DNA of 64,000 nt from Isoptericola luteus (GTDB lineage: Bacteria > Actinomycetota > Actinomycetes > Actinomycetales > Cellulomonadaceae), in contig NZ_JAIXCQ010000007.1 in NCBI RefSeq assembly GCF_020297055.1, positions 155,785 through 219,784 on the forward strand, written 5' to 3'. The first letter of the stretch is position 1. Each line of letters opens with the position of its first letter. Below, one piece after another: positions 15,095-24,181 of this stretch. A program made the position numbers and the translations under genes. Under the pieces are notes generated by a model that was not told where the DNA came from, ran no database searches, and saw only the letters and a list, made by a program, of their open reading frames with translations.

Positions 15095-16315
15095 TTGGAC
15101 CTCGAGACCGTGACCATGCTGACGGTCGTCGCGCTGGCGGCGGTCGTCGCGCCGTTCGTCGTCGACCGCCTGGAGCCGGTCGTGCGCCTCCCGTCGGCCG
15201 TGGTCGAGATCCTGCTCGGCATCCTTCTCGGCCCGCTGCTCCTGGGGCTCGTGCACGAGAGCCCGGTGATCGACGCGATGGCCGACCTCGGCCTGGCGTT
15301 CCTCATGTTCCTCGCCGGGTACGAGATCGAGTTCGCGCGCATCCGCGGCGGCCCGCTGCGCACGGCGGCGTCGAGCTGGGTCGTCTCGCTCGGGCTCGGA
15401 CTGGGTGTCGGCGTGCTCCTCGCGGGGGCCGAGGCCGGTCTCGTCGTCGGGCTCGCCCTGACGACGACGGCGCTCGGGGTGATCCTGCCGATCGTGCGCG
15501 ACGCCGGGGCGACGGGCACGCCGTTCGGCGACCGGGTGCTCGCCGTCGGCACCGTCGGGGAGTTCGGCCCGATCCTCGCCATCGCCTTCGTGCTCAGCGG
15601 GCAGCGTCCGGCGAAGACCGTGGTGGTGCTCCTGATCTTCGCCGCGCTCGCCGTCTACGGCGCCTTCCTGGCACGCAAGCCCCGCCACCCGCGTCTCGGG
15701 CGGGTGGTGACCGCCACCCTTGGGACCAGCTCGCAGGTCGCGGTGCGGCTGTGCGTCCTCGTGGTGGTCGCGATGTTCGCCCTGGCCCTGGGACTGGGCC
15801 TCGACCCCGTGCTCGGCGCGTTCACGGCGGGCATCCTCGTGCACCTGTTCCTGGGATCCAGCGACCCGCTCGAGTCGAAGGTCGTCGAGTCGCGGCTCGA
15901 GGGCATCGGGTTCGGGTTCCTCATCCCGATCTTCTTCGTCATGAGCGGCGTGACGCTCGACGTGCAGGCGATGCTCGCGGACCCGCGGGTCCTGTGGACC
16001 GTGCCGGTCCTCGTGGTGCTGTTCCTCGTGGTGCGGTGCGTGCCGACGTTCCTGTTCCACCGGCGTGCGCTCGGCCGTGCGGACGCGCTCGCGCTCGGGC
16101 TCATGTCGGCCACGGCGCTGCCCCTGGTCGTCGTGATCACCACGGTCGGCACGACGGTGGGCATGCTGCCCGAGTCCCACGCCGCCGCGCTGGTGACGGC
16201 GGCCATCGTGTCCGTCCTGGTGTTCCCGGTGGCGGCCGAGACCGTGCGTCGCCGGGCGATGCCTGCCGCACCCGCCGGGGGCGGGTCGTCGACGAACCAG
16301 GAGGTACAGGGATGA
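15095..16315 (+). CDS. Kef-type cation:proton antiporter (CPA2)
   Basis: A 406-residue membrane protein with about 12 hydrophobic segments and the CPA2 pattern: VVRLPSAVVEILLGILLGPL, ADLGLAFLMFLAGYEIEF, LTTTALGVILPIVRD, AVGTVGEFGPILAIAFVLSG, LDPVLGAFTAGILVH and GFLIPIFFVMSGVTLDV. It probably exchanges Na+ or K+ for protons at the cytoplasmic membrane. It lacks the C-terminal TrkA-N/RCK domain of true KefB/C. The start is TTG with a GAGGGGGGTG site. The ClC gene overlaps its end by 4 bp, so antiport and chloride movement may be coordinated in pH or osmotic control. Confidence 0.88.
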   Translation: MDLETVTMLTVVALAAVVAPFVVDRLEPVVRLPSAVVEILLGILLGPLLLGLVHESPVIDAMADLGLAFLMFLAGYEIEFARIRGGPLRTAASSWVVSLGLGLGVGVLLAGAEAGLVVGLALTTTALGVILPIVRDAGATGTPFGDRVLAVGTVGEFGPILAIAFVLSGQRPAKTVVVLLIFAALAVYGAFLARKPRHPRLGRVVTATLGTSSQVAVRLCVLVVVAMFALALGLGLDPVLGAFTAGILVHLFLGSSDPLESKVVESRLEGIGFGFLIPIFFVMSGVTLDVQAMLADPRVLWTVPVLVVLFLVVRCVPTFLFHRRALGRADALALGLMSATALPLVVVITTVGTTVGMLPESHAAALVTAAIVSVLVFPVAAETVRRRAMPAAPAGGGSSTNQEVQG

Positions 16316-17649
16316 CGGACCCGACCGAGGACGGTACCCGGCCTGCGACCATGCCGGCGGGCCGCGGGCTGCTACGGCTCCTGGGACTGTCGGCCGCTCT
16401 GGGCGTGCCCGTCTCGCTGGCGTCGTTCGCCTTCCTGGCCCTGCTGCACGAGGCGACGGGTCTGGTGTGGGAGGACCTGCCCTCGGCGTGGGGACTCGCC
16501 GAGGTGCCCTGGTGGTGGCCGCTGCCGTGGCTCGCGGTCGGCGGCGTCGTCGCGGGGCTCGCGATCCGTGCGCTGCCCGGTCACGGCGGGCACGTCCCCG
16601 TGGACGGGCTGAGCCTGGGGCCCGTGCCGGCGTCGTACCTGCCGGGCATCCTGCTCGCCGCCCTGGCGGGCCTCCCCGTCGGCGCGGTCCTCGGGCCCGA
16701 GGCCCCGCTGCTGGCCCTCGGCGCGGGGCTCGCCCTCGTCCTCGTGCGCCCGTGGGACGCCTCGCTCGACGACCCGGCGCGCCAGGTCCTGGCGGTGGCC
16801 GGCTCTGCGGCCGCGCTGTCGGCCATCTTCGGCAGCCCGCTCGTGGGCGCGGTGTTCGTCGTCGAGGCGGCGGCGATCTCCGGGCTCGCGGGGGCGCGCC
16901 TGACCACCGTGGTGCTGCCGGCGCTGCTCACGGCCGGCATCGGGGCGCTCGTCTTCACCGGGATGGGGATCTGGACGGGCCTCGGGATCGCCTCCCTGGC
17001 GCTGCCGGAGCTCGACGCGCCCGTGCGACCCGACCTCGCCGACCTGCTGTGGACCGTGCCGCTGGCCGTCGTCGTCGCCGTCGGGGTGCGGCTCGTGCAC
17101 CGGCTCGGCGCCGCCGTCGCCCGTCGGGCGTCCGCCCGGCCCTTCGCGGGGGCCGTCGCGGGGGCGCTCGCGGTCGCGGTGTGCGCCTCGGGCTACGCCC
17201 TGGTCACCGGGCGTTCCCCGATGGAGGTGGCGCTGTCAGGGCAGGAGCTGCTGGGGCCGCTGGCCTCAGACCCGACGGCCTGGGGCGCCGGCGCGCTCGT
17301 GGCGCTCCTCGCGTTCAAGGCCGTCGCCTACGGGGTGTCGCTCGGCACGCTGCGCGGCGGCCCCATCTTCCCCGCGGTGCTCCTGGGTGCGGCGGCGGGC
17401 GTGCTCGTCGCCCCGTTGCCCGGGTACGGGATGGTCCCGGCGCTCGCGGCCGGGATGGCGGCGGCGACGGCCGCGACCCTGCCGTTCCCGGTGTCGTCGG
17501 CCGTGCTGGTGGTACTGCTGCTGGGCAGCTCCGCGCCGGCGATGGCACCGACCGTGCTGCTCGCCGTCGTGGTCGGCTACGTCACGGAGCAGTACCTGCT
17601 GCGTCCCCGCCGCGAGGCGCGTGCGGCACGCGAGCGACGGCCTGCCTGA
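16312..17649 (+). CDS. ClC-family chloride channel or transporter
   Basis: A 445-residue ClC protein with about 10-12 hydrophobic helices. Selectivity-filter elements: GAVLGPEAPLLALGAGLA (the GxEGP-like segment keeps the gating Glu), AVAGSAAALSAIFGSPL and SLGTLRGGPIFPAVLLGAAA (the GxFxP element). The last helix and tail (VTEQYLLRPRR) end without CBS domains. It overlaps the antiporter stop (ATGA). Whether it is a channel or a Cl-/H+ exchanger cannot be decided by eye. It is convergent with the kinase-DinB gene 18 bp away. Confidence 0.87.
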   Translation: MTDPTEDGTRPATMPAGRGLLRLLGLSAALGVPVSLASFAFLALLHEATGLVWEDLPSAWGLAEVPWWWPLPWLAVGGVVAGLAIRALPGHGGHVPVDGLSLGPVPASYLPGILLAALAGLPVGAVLGPEAPLLALGAGLALVLVRPWDASLDDPARQVLAVAGSAAALSAIFGSPLVGAVFVVEAAAISGLAGARLTTVVLPALLTAGIGALVFTGMGIWTGLGIASLALPELDAPVRPDLADLLWTVPLAVVVAVGVRLVHRLGAAVARRASARPFAGAVAGALAVAVCASGYALVTGRSPMEVALSGQELLGPLASDPTAWGAGALVALLAFKAVAYGVSLGTLRGGPIFPAVLLGAAAGVLVAPLPGYGMVPALAAGMAAATAATLPFPVSSAVLVVLLLGSSAPAMAPTVLLAVVVGYVTEQYLLRPRREARAARERRPA

Positions 17650-17667
17650 CCCTGGGTCCGGCCGCCG

Positions 17668-18753
17668 TCACTCCCCGCTCGCGCCGTCCAGTGCCTCGCG
17701 GAGCAGGTCGGCGTGGCCGTTGTGGCGGGCGTACTCCTCGATCAGGTGCACCAGGATCCAGCGCAGGCTGAAGGCACCCTCGCCGGCGCGCCGGGACTCC
17801 CGTGCGGACGTCCGCTCCAGGCCGCCGCCCGCCGCGATCGCGGCCTCGAGGCGCCGGTCCGAGTCGGCCACGGCGGCGTCGAGCAGTGCCAGGAGCTCGG
17901 CCGGCGAGTCGTCGGCGGCGGAGTGGAACTCCCAGTCGCCGTCGGCGTCCCAGTCGACGGTGTCGAAGGGCGCGAGCGGGGCGTCGCCGTCGAACACCTC
18001 CGCGATCCAGCTCGACTCGACCAGCGCGAGGTGCTTGAGGAGGCCGCCGAGCGTCAACGAGCTCGGCGGGTGCGGTGTGCGCAGCTGCTCGGCCGTGAGC
18101 CCGGCGACCTTCCAGCGCAGCGTGTCGCGGTGGTAGTCGAGGAACCCTCGGAGGGTCGTCGTCTCGTCGGCCCGCACCGGGGGGTCGACCCGGTGGTCCT
18201 CGGGGCTGGGCCGTGCCGGGCGGGCGAGCCGGTACGCGCCGGCGTCGAGCGCCGAACGTACCGCGGCGGCCGTCGCGGAGGGTTCCTCGTCGCTCGTGTC
18301 GCGGGCGTGCGTCTCGAGGTCCCCCAGGTCGGCGAAGGCGGCGTGCATGCCGCGCACGGCGTCCGGGTCCCGCAGCTCGGCGTCGGTGCGCCCGGTGGCG
18401 CGCGCCAGGGTGGTCTCCAGGCCCGGGCGCAGGACGACGTACGCCAGGTCCCAGCCCTCTCGTGCGGCAGCGTCGCGGAACGGGGGCAGGAACCACGGGC
18501 CCACCACGCCGTCCACCACGACGTCGTAGCCACCTCGCGCGTACGCGCTGACCGCTCCCACGAGCGCGGCGGCGACCGTGTCGTTCTGCCGCTGGGAGCC
18601 GGTCAGGTACGGCGGGACGAAGCCGGTGGCGATGGACCGGTAGAACGTGTCGCTCGTCAGGTTGACGGTGGGCGTCGCGACGTCCGCCGTCAGGAGCGCG
18701 GCGACGGTGGTCTTGCCGGCGCCCGGGGGGCCGGTCAGGAGTGTGACGGTCAT
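17668..18753 (-). CDS. P-loop kinase-DinB (DUF664) fusion protein
   Basis: A 361-residue two-domain protein. Residues 1 to about 180 are an AAA_33/chloramphenicol-phosphotransferase-like P-loop kinase: Walker A TGPPGAGKTTVAALL, YDVVVDGVVGPWFLPPF and WDLAYVVLRPGLETTLARA. Residues about 205-361 are a DinB/DUF664 four-helix domain: TLRGFLDYHRDTLRWKVAGL, LGGLLKHLALVESSWIAEVF and VHLIEEYARHNGHADLLREA, whose three His positions form the usual metal site. DinB-like enzymes include thiol transferases. The ATG follows TACCGT by 7 nt, which suggests a leaderless message. I do not recall this domain pair as a named family, and the substrates are unknown. Confidence 0.82.
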   Translation of the reverse strand: MTVTLLTGPPGAGKTTVAALLTADVATPTVNLTSDTFYRSIATGFVPPYLTGSQRQNDTVAAALVGAVSAYARGGYDVVVDGVVGPWFLPPFRDAAAREGWDLAYVVLRPGLETTLARATGRTDAELRDPDAVRGMHAAFADLGDLETHARDTSDEEPSATAAAVRSALDAGAYRLARPARPSPEDHRVDPPVRADETTTLRGFLDYHRDTLRWKVAGLTAEQLRTPHPPSSLTLGGLLKHLALVESSWIAEVFDGDAPLAPFDTVDWDADGDWEFHSAADDSPAELLALLDAAVADSDRRLEAAIAAGGGLERTSARESRRAGEGAFSLRWILVHLIEEYARHNGHADLLREALDGASGE

Positions 18754-18838
18754 CCGGCCGACGGTACCGGTCGGTATGTCGTGGCGGGAGGGAAATTCGG
18801 GCCGGCCGGCCCGGCGGTCGGTGGCGGGCCGGCTCCGC

Positions 18839-19597
18839 TCAGCCGGCCGCGAGCGCCCGTGCACGCTCCAGCACGGCGTCGATCATGACCGGGGTGAGAC
18901 GGCCGGTGAAGGTGTTCTGCTGCGAGACGTGGAAGCAGCCGAGCACGGTGAGCACGGCGCCGTCCTCGCCGGTGCCGCCGGCCCGGCCGAGCGTGACCTC
19001 CGCGCCGTGCGCGAACCGAGGTCGCGGACGCGGCACGTCCCAGCCCTGCTCGTCGAGCGCGGTGAGCAGGGCCCGCCAGCCGATCGCGCCCAGGGCGATC
19101 GCCACCCGGACCCCGCTGCCCGCGAGCTCGAGCTCGCGGGCGAGGTAGGGCGCGCACCGGCGCAGCTCGTCGGGCGCGGGCTTGTTGGCCGGGGGAGCGC
19201 AGCGCACCGGGGCGGTCACCCGGATACCCTGCAGCGCCAGGCCGTCGTCGGCCGAGACCGACGTGGGCTGGTTCGCGAAGCCGGTGCGGTGCAGCGCGGC
19301 GAACAGGAAGTCGCCGCTGCGGTCCCCGGTGAACATGCGGCCCGTGCGGTTGGCCCCGTGCGCGGCAGGCGCCAGGCCGACCACGACGACGGCCGCCTGC
19401 GGGTCGCCGAACCCCGGGACCGGGCGGCCCCAGTAGCGTTCGTCGCGGAACGCGGCCCGGCGGGCGGCGGCGACCTCCTCGCGCCAGGCGACGAGGCGTG
19501 GGCAGGCGCGGCAGTCGACGAGGTGGTCGTCGAGCGCTGCCAGCGTCGGGGCGCGCCGGGCGGCGGCGGGGTAGTCGGGAGACGCGGGATCGAGCAC
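18839..19597 (-). CDS. Uracil-DNA glycosylase, family 5 (UDGb)
   Basis: A 252-residue glycosylase of the thermostable family 5 type, which removes uracil and related deaminated bases from DNA. It shows the [4Fe-4S] cysteines ([17 protein letters not shown] plus [10 protein letters not shown] and LRRCAPYL), motif 1 [20 protein letters not shown] and motif 3 [16 protein letters not shown]. The usual motif 3 reads HPSQQN; here Pro is replaced by Val, a mild departure. It starts with GTG. It lies 85 bp downstream in position from the kinase-DinB gene and reads the same way (minus strand). Confidence 0.9.
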   Translation of the reverse strand: MLDPASPDYPAAARRAPTLAALDDHLVDCRACPRLVAWREEVAAARRAAFRDERYWGRPVPGFGDPQAAVVVVGLAPAAHGANRTGRMFTGDRSGDFLFAALHRTGFANQPTSVSADDGLALQGIRVTAPVRCAPPANKPAPDELRRCAPYLARELELAGSGVRVAIALGAIGWRALLTALDEQGWDVPRPRPRFAHGAEVTLGRAGGTGEDGAVLTVLGCFHVSQQNTFTGRLTPVMIDAVLERARALAAG

Positions 19598-19653
19598 GCC
19601 ACCATCCTGCCCTGTGCCGTGCGAGGGCGCGCCGGCCTGCCCTGGCGCACGCA

Positions 19654-19689
19654 GAGACCGAGGCCCCCGCTGCGGGGAACCTCGGTCTC
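19654..19689 (-). terminator. Strong terminator hairpin
   Basis: GAGACCGAGG and CCTCGGTCTC pair as a perfect 10-bp outer stem, and a CCCCGC...GCGGGG inner part extends it. The hairpin lies about 30 bp past the stop of the membrane-protein gene at 19722 (minus strand) and before the glycosylase gene. Confidence 0.7.
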
Positions 19690-19721
19690 GGTGCTTCGTC
19701 TGGGGCGTCAGACGGCGGGCG

Positions 19722-20231
19722 TCAGACGGCGGGCGTCAGACGGCCCGAGGCCTCGGCCCGGGCGGGGGCGGTGGTGCTGGTGTCCGCGGCCACGGTCGCG
19801 GCGGCGGGCTCGGTGCCGAGGCGACGGAGCGACCAGCCGATCAGGCCGAAGAGGACGCCGAGACCCATGACCAGCGCGGCGACGCCGTAGGCGACGACCG
19901 AGGTGAAGAGCGAGGCCCGCAGGAACGAGGCGTTCATCGCGGTGGCCCGCAGCGGGTCGTCCTTGCCGAGCTCGGCGTAGGTCTGGCCGCCGGTCGCCTC
20001 GAGCGCGTGCTTGTCGATGATCTGGGCCTGCGCGAACGCGGAGAGCGGGCCGTCGACGGTGTCGCCGGGCAGGAACGAGGAGTCCTCGGCGACCGTGATG
20101 TTCTGCGCGTCGAGCTGCGAGCTCACGGTGGCCCAGGTGACACCCCCCGCTGCGATCATCGCGACCCCGGCGACCAGCGCCAGGGCGCCGATGGTCCGGA
20201 CTGGACGGTGCGTGCTGCGGGTGGTGGTCAT
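19722..20231 (-). CDS. Two-helix membrane protein of unknown function
   Basis: A 169-residue protein. There is a hydrophobic segment near the N terminus ([20 protein letters not shown]), an extracytoplasmic-looking region of about 80 residues ([40 protein letters not shown]) and a second segment ([20 protein letters not shown]), then an Ala/Thr-rich tail. Actinobacterial relatives are annotated only as hypothetical membrane proteins. The gene end lies in three direct copies of a 13-bp GGGCGTCAGACGG-type repeat (about 19706-19743) that includes the stop codon. Its promoter region shares a CRP-type site with the divergent gene at 20500. Confidence 0.75.
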   Translation of the reverse strand: MTTTRSTHRPVRTIGALALVAGVAMIAAGGVTWATVSSQLDAQNITVAEDSSFLPGDTVDGPLSAFAQAQIIDKHALEATGGQTYAELGKDDPLRATAMNASFLRASLFTSVVAYGVAALVMGLGVLFGLIGWSLRRLGTEPAAATVAADTSTTAPARAEASGRLTPAV

Positions 20232-20339
20232 GGTCCCCTCCGAGGTGCGGTCGCGGGTGTCGCGACGGCTGCTTCGGCGCCAGGTCCGGCGCGTGACTCA
20301 ATGGTAAGACCACAGGCTCTGACCAGGCCACCCATTGCT

Positions 20340-20355
20340 TGTGAAATGCTTCACA
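20340..20355. promoter_or_regulatory. CRP/GlxR-type binding site
   Basis: TGTGA-AATGCT-TCACA matches the TGTGA-N6-TCACA consensus of CRP-family regulators exactly on both arms; the inner bases also extend the symmetry (TGTGAA-N4-TTCACA). It is about 110 bp upstream of the minus-strand membrane-protein gene and 145 bp upstream of the plus-strand antitoxin-like gene, so it could control either or both in response to cAMP. Confidence 0.7.
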
Positions 20356-20499
20356 TGCACGAGGATGCCGGCGCGGCCGAGGTCCGCCGCCGCCGACGTC
20401 GTCGACGGGTCGCGGGTGGCGCCGACCGCTGGTTGGCTGGGGACGTCCCACAGGACCAGCGGCGCGCGTCGGGCGCGCCGGAGCGACAGGAGGCACGTG

Positions 20500-20676
20500 A
20501 TGGCGAGGAACACCCCGGAGTCGTCCGGTCTGGACGGGCTGATCGCGAAGGCGAAGGCCCTCGCCACCGACGAGAACCTGGACAAGGCCGCCGACGCCAT
20601 CAAGAAGGTCGCGCCGGACAAGGTCGACCGGCACGTCGACAGCGCGGCGGAGCAGGCCAAGAAGTACAACGACTGA
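20500..20676 (+). CDS. Antitoxin-like small protein (MT0933 family type)
   Basis: A 58-residue, Lys/Asp/Ala-rich helical protein (DGLIAKAKALATDENLDKAA, DAIKKVAPDKVDRHVDSAAE) with an AGGAGG site 6 nt before the ATG. It resembles the small actinobacterial proteins annotated as MT0933-like antitoxins. No partner toxin lies on either side: the next gene is thrS and the upstream neighbour is a divergent membrane protein. The antitoxin label is a family name, and the role here is unproven. Confidence 0.7.
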   Translation: MARNTPESSGLDGLIAKAKALATDENLDKAADAIKKVAPDKVDRHVDSAAEQAKKYND

Positions 20677-20695
20677 CCCGCCGCGCGCGGGCGGG
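20677..20695 (+). terminator. Hairpin directly after the antitoxin-like gene
   Basis: CCCGCC and GGCGGG pair around a 7-nt loop immediately after the stop codon. The stem is short and has no U-run. Confidence 0.4.
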
Positions 20696-20743
20696 CGCCG
20701 GGTCGCGCGGCGGTTCTCGTCGCCGCGGGCGCGGCCAGGTCGG

Positions 20744-20779
20744 TACCATCGAGGGGCGTCACCCCGGGTGGCGCCCCTC
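20744..20779 (+). promoter_or_regulatory. thrS promoter -10 and leader hairpin
   Basis: TACCAT (20744-20749) is a plausible -10 element. From 20751 a near-perfect inverted repeat begins: GAGGGGCGTCACCC and GGGTGGCGCCCCTC differ at one G-U pairable position. It would form at the very 5' end of the thrS mRNA, about 65 nt before the GTG start. It may protect the transcript or take part in control of thrS. The spacing argues against it being only a terminator of the upstream gene. Confidence 0.5.
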
Positions 20780-20844
20780 GTCGCGTCCCGACCCGGCGAG
20801 TGCGCAGCACCGACCTCCTTCCCGACGAACCTAGGAGCACGCAC

Positions 20845-22863
20845 GTGTCCGACGTCGCCCCGCCGAACCACCCGAACCCCGACGACCGGAACAGTGCCGG
20901 GGCGATCACGGTGACGGCGCCGACGACCGGCACCGAGCTCTTCGCCGACCGCCGCGAGGTGGTCGTCATGCGGGTGGACGGCGCCCTGCTGGACCTCTCG
21001 ACCCCGCTCGCCGAGGGCACCGTCGTCGAAGCCGTGACGATCGACTCTCCCGACGGCCTCGCCGTGCTGCGCCACAGCGCCGCGCACGTGCTCGCCCAGG
21101 CCGTCCAGCAGGTCAACCCCGACGCCAGGCTCGGCATCGGCCCGCCGATCACCGACGGCTTCTACTACGACTTCGACGTCGCCACGCCCTTCACGCCGGA
21201 GGACCTCAAGGCCCTCGACAAGGCGATGGCGCGGATCATCCGGGAGGGCCAGACCTTCCGGCGCCGGGTCGTCACCGAGGACGAGGCGCGTGCCGAGCTC
21301 GCCGACGAGCCGTACAAGCTCGAGCTCATCGGGCTCAAGGGCGGCTCCTCGGACGAGGACGGCAGCTCCGTGGAGGTCGGCGGCGGCGAGCTGACCATCT
21401 ACGACAACGTGCGCGGCGCCGGCCGCGAGAGCGAGACCGTGGTCTGGAAGGACCTGTGCCGTGGGCCCCACCTGCCCTCCACCAGGCTCATCGGCAACGG
21501 CGTGCAGCTCATGCGCTCGGCCGCCGCCTACTGGCGCGGGTCGGAGAAGAACCCGCAGCTCCAGCGTGTCTACGGCACCGCCTGGCCGTCCAAGGACGAG
21601 CTCAAGGCGTACCTCGAGCGGCTCGCCGAGGCGGAGCGCCGCGACCACCGCCGCATCGGCGTGGAGATGGACCTGTTCTCGTTCCGCGACGAGGTCGGCT
21701 CGGCGTTGCCGCTGTTCCACCCCAAGGGCGGTGTCATCAAGCGGGTCATGGAGGACTACGTCCGCCAGCGCCACATCGAGGAGGGCTTCTCCTACGTCGG
21801 CACGCCGCACATCACCAAGGAGGACCTCTTCTACACGTCGGGGCACCTGCCGTACTACGCGGACACCATGTTCCCCGCGCTCGACCTCGAGGAGGTGGGC
21901 GACCACGGGCGCTACCGCCTCAAGGCGATGAACTGCCCCATGCACAACCTGATCTTCTCCAGCCGCGGTCGCTCGTACCGCGAGCTGCCGATCCGGCTGT
22001 TCGAGTTCGGCACGGTCTACCGGTACGAGAAGTCGGGCGTCGTCCAGGGGCTGACGCGCGTGCGCGGCCTGACCCAGGACGACTCGCACTCGTACGTCAC
22101 GCCGGAGCAGGCGCCCGACGAGGTCAAGCACCTGCTGAACTTCATGCTGTCGGTGCTCACGGACTTCGGCCTCGACGACTTCTACCTGGAGCTGTCCACG
22201 CGGGACGACTCCAAGCCCGACAAGTTCGTGGGCACCGACGAGGACTGGGCCAAGGCCACCGCGGTGCTCCAGAAGGTCGCGGTGGAGTCGGGTCTCGAGC
22301 TCGTGGCCGACCCGGGCGGCGCCGCGTTCTACGGCCCCAAGATCTCCGTGCAGGCGAAGGACGCGATCGGCCGCACGTGGCAGATGGGCACCGTGCAGTA
22401 CGACTTCAACCAGCCCAAGGGGTTCGGCCTGGAGTACACCGCACCGGACGGCACCAAGCAGCAGCCCGTGATGATCCACTCGGCCAAGTTCGGCTCCATC
22501 GAGCGGTTCATGGGCGTGCTGATCGAGCACTACGCGGGGCTGTTCCCCGCCTGGCTGGCACCGGTCCAGGTGCTCGCCGTCCCCGTCGCCGAGGCGTTCG
22601 ACGGCTACCTCTCCGACGTCGTCGCACAGCTCAAGGCCCAGGGGATCCGCGCCGAGATCGACCTGTCGGACGACCGGTTCGGCAAGAAGATCCGCAACGC
22701 GGCCAAGGTCAAGGCACCGTTCGTGCTCATCGCGGGCGGCGAGGACGTGGAGGCGGGCGCGGTGTCGTTCCGGTTCCGCGACGGCACCCAGGAGAACGGC
22801 GTGCCCGTCGCCGAAGCGATCGAGCGCATCGTGGCGGCCGTGCGCGACCGGGTCCAGGTCTGA
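20845..22863 (+). CDS. thrS: Threonyl-tRNA synthetase
   Basis: A 672-residue class II synthetase that attaches threonine to tRNA-Thr. Domains in order: N-terminal TGS (about residues 15-80), the second editing domain with [14 protein letters not shown] (the HxxxH pair), the catalytic core with [34 protein letters not shown] (the zinc-ligand Cys), [20 protein letters not shown] and [20 protein letters not shown], and the C-terminal anticodon domain ([20 protein letters not shown]). The GTG start has a TAGGAG site. Length is normal for an actinobacterium. The HIT, pgsA, patA and pimA genes follow closely, the order also seen in mycobacteria. Confidence 0.97.
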   Translation: MSDVAPPNHPNPDDRNSAGAITVTAPTTGTELFADRREVVVMRVDGALLDLSTPLAEGTVVEAVTIDSPDGLAVLRHSAAHVLAQAVQQVNPDARLGIGPPITDGFYYDFDVATPFTPEDLKALDKAMARIIREGQTFRRRVVTEDEARAELADEPYKLELIGLKGGSSDEDGSSVEVGGGELTIYDNVRGAGRESETVVWKDLCRGPHLPSTRLIGNGVQLMRSAAAYWRGSEKNPQLQRVYGTAWPSKDELKAYLERLAEAERRDHRRIGVEMDLFSFRDEVGSALPLFHPKGGVIKRVMEDYVRQRHIEEGFSYVGTPHITKEDLFYTSGHLPYYADTMFPALDLEEVGDHGRYRLKAMNCPMHNLIFSSRGRSYRELPIRLFEFGTVYRYEKSGVVQGLTRVRGLTQDDSHSYVTPEQAPDEVKHLLNFMLSVLTDFGLDDFYLELSTRDDSKPDKFVGTDEDWAKATAVLQKVAVESGLELVADPGGAAFYGPKISVQAKDAIGRTWQMGTVQYDFNQPKGFGLEYTAPDGTKQQPVMIHSAKFGSIERFMGVLIEHYAGLFPAWLAPVQVLAVPVAEAFDGYLSDVVAQLKAQGIRAEIDLSDDRFGKKIRNAAKVKAPFVLIAGGEDVEAGAVSFRFRDGTQENGVPVAEAIERIVAAVRDRVQV

Positions 22864-22892
22864 GCGGGCCGGCGCATGGCCTCGGAGACCAG

Positions 22893-23468
22893 ATGACACC
22901 GCAGGACACGGTTCCGGCGGGCGACTTCGGCCCGCCGCAGGACGGCATGCAACGGCTCTGGACGCCGCACCGCATGGTCTACATCGGCGGGCAGGACAAG
23001 CCGGCCGACGGCTCGGTGGCGCAGTGTCCGTTCTGCCGCATCCCCGCGGGCGACGACGAGGCGGGCCTCGTCGTCGCCCGCGGGCGCGAGTGCTACGCGG
23101 TGCTCAACCTGTACCCGTACAACTCCGGGCACCTCATGGTGCTCCCGTACCGGCACGTCTCGGGGTATGTGGAGCTCAGCGTCACGGAGACCACGGAGCT
23201 GGGGCAGATGACGCAGGCCGCCGTCCGGGCGCTGCAGGCGGTCTACGCCCCGGCGGGCTTCAACATCGGCATGAACCAGGGCGACGTCGCCGGGGCGGGC
23301 ATCGCGGCACACCTGCACCAGCACGTCGTGCCGCGGTGGCTCGGCGACGCGAACTTCCTGCCCGTCGTCGCGCAGACCAAGGCGCTGCCCGAGCTGCTGG
23401 CCGACACCCGGGCGCGCCTCGCCGCCGCGTGGTCCGACGCCGCGGCCCAGCCCGGGGAGGGCCGCTGA
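22893..23468 (+). CDS. HIT-family hydrolase (Ap4A phosphorylase-like)
   Basis: A 191-residue HIT protein. It has the nucleotide-binding region CPFCRIPAGDDEAGLVVARG, a zinc-type CxxC near residue 50, LYPYNSGHLMVLPYRHV, and the catalytic histidine triad AHLHQHVVPRW. Actinobacterial members in this position (Rv2613c type) split diadenosine tetraphosphate phosphorolytically. The ATG is 30 bp after the thrS stop, and the gene overlaps pgsA (TGATG), so it belongs to one long operon. Confidence 0.9.
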   Translation: MTPQDTVPAGDFGPPQDGMQRLWTPHRMVYIGGQDKPADGSVAQCPFCRIPAGDDEAGLVVARGRECYAVLNLYPYNSGHLMVLPYRHVSGYVELSVTETTELGQMTQAAVRALQAVYAPAGFNIGMNQGDVAGAGIAAHLHQHVVPRWLGDANFLPVVAQTKALPELLADTRARLAAAWSDAAAQPGEGR

Positions 23469-24181
23469 TGTTCGGTCGCCTGCGAGCCGCGATGCAGCGG
23501 CTGTTCACCCCGCCCGCCCGCCTGCTGCTGCGCTGGGGCGTCTCCCCGGACGCGGTGACGGTGGCCGGCACCGTCGTGGTCAGCGCTCTCGCGCTGAGCC
23601 TGCTGCCCACCGGCCATCTGCTGCTCGGTGGTGTCCTCATCGGGCTGTTCGCCCTCGCGGACTCGCTCGACGGCGTCATGGCACGTCTGTCCGGGCGGTC
23701 GGGGCCGTGGGGCGCGTTCCTCGACTCGACGCTCGACAGGATCTCCGACGGCGCGGTGTTCGCGGGGCTCACCCTCTGGTTCGTGCTGCACCCCCAGACC
23801 CCGTTCGCGACGTGGGGCACCGTGGCGTCGCTCGCCTGCCTGGTGCTGGGCTCCGTGGTGCCCTACGCCCGCGCCCGGGGCGAGAGCGTCGGCGCGAACG
23901 CCGCCGTCGGCATCGCCGAGCGCACGGACCGGCTCGTGATCGCCCTCGTCGCGGTCGCCTTCACGCAGATCGGCCTGCCCTGGGTCGTGTCGGTGTCCGC
24001 GCTGAGCCTGCTCGCCCTGGCGAGCGCGATCACCGTCGTGCAGCGGGTCCTGACCGTCCGCACGCAGCTGCTCGCGCGTGCCCCCGGGTCGGCTGCTGCA
24101 CCGCCGTCGGGCCCCGCGCGGCCCGGCGACCCTGCTCGCCCCGGCAACCCTGCTCGCCCCGCCGACCCCACGGAGGCCTGA
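23468..24181 (+). CDS. pgsA: CDP-alcohol phosphatidyltransferase (phosphatidylinositol phosphate synthase)
   Basis: A 237-residue integral membrane enzyme with six hydrophobic segments and the CDP-alcohol phosphotransferase signature DG-x2-AR-x8-G-x3-D-x3-D in SLDGVMARLSGRSGPWGAFL followed by DSTLDRISD. Next to patA and pimA it should join CDP-diacylglycerol and inositol 1-phosphate to give phosphatidylinositol phosphate. The C-terminal about 30 residues (PARPGDPARPGNPARPADP) are a Pro-rich tail encoded by a degenerate 15-bp repeat and lie outside the enzyme fold. It overlaps both neighbours. Confidence 0.92.
   Translation: MFGRLRAAMQRLFTPPARLLLRWGVSPDAVTVAGTVVVSALALSLLPTGHLLLGGVLIGLFALADSLDGVMARLSGRSGPWGAFLDSTLDRISDGAVFAGLTLWFVLHPQTPFATWGTVASLACLVLGSVVPYARARGESVGANAAVGIAERTDRLVIALVAVAFTQIGLPWVVSVSALSLLALASAITVVQRVLTVRTQLLARAPGSAAAPPSGPARPGDPARPGNPARPADPTEA

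Noticed and set aside
19706..19743. Three 13-bp direct repeats considered as an attachment site
   Set aside because: No integrase or mobile gene is near, and the repeats include the stop codon of a resident gene; slippage is the simpler reading.
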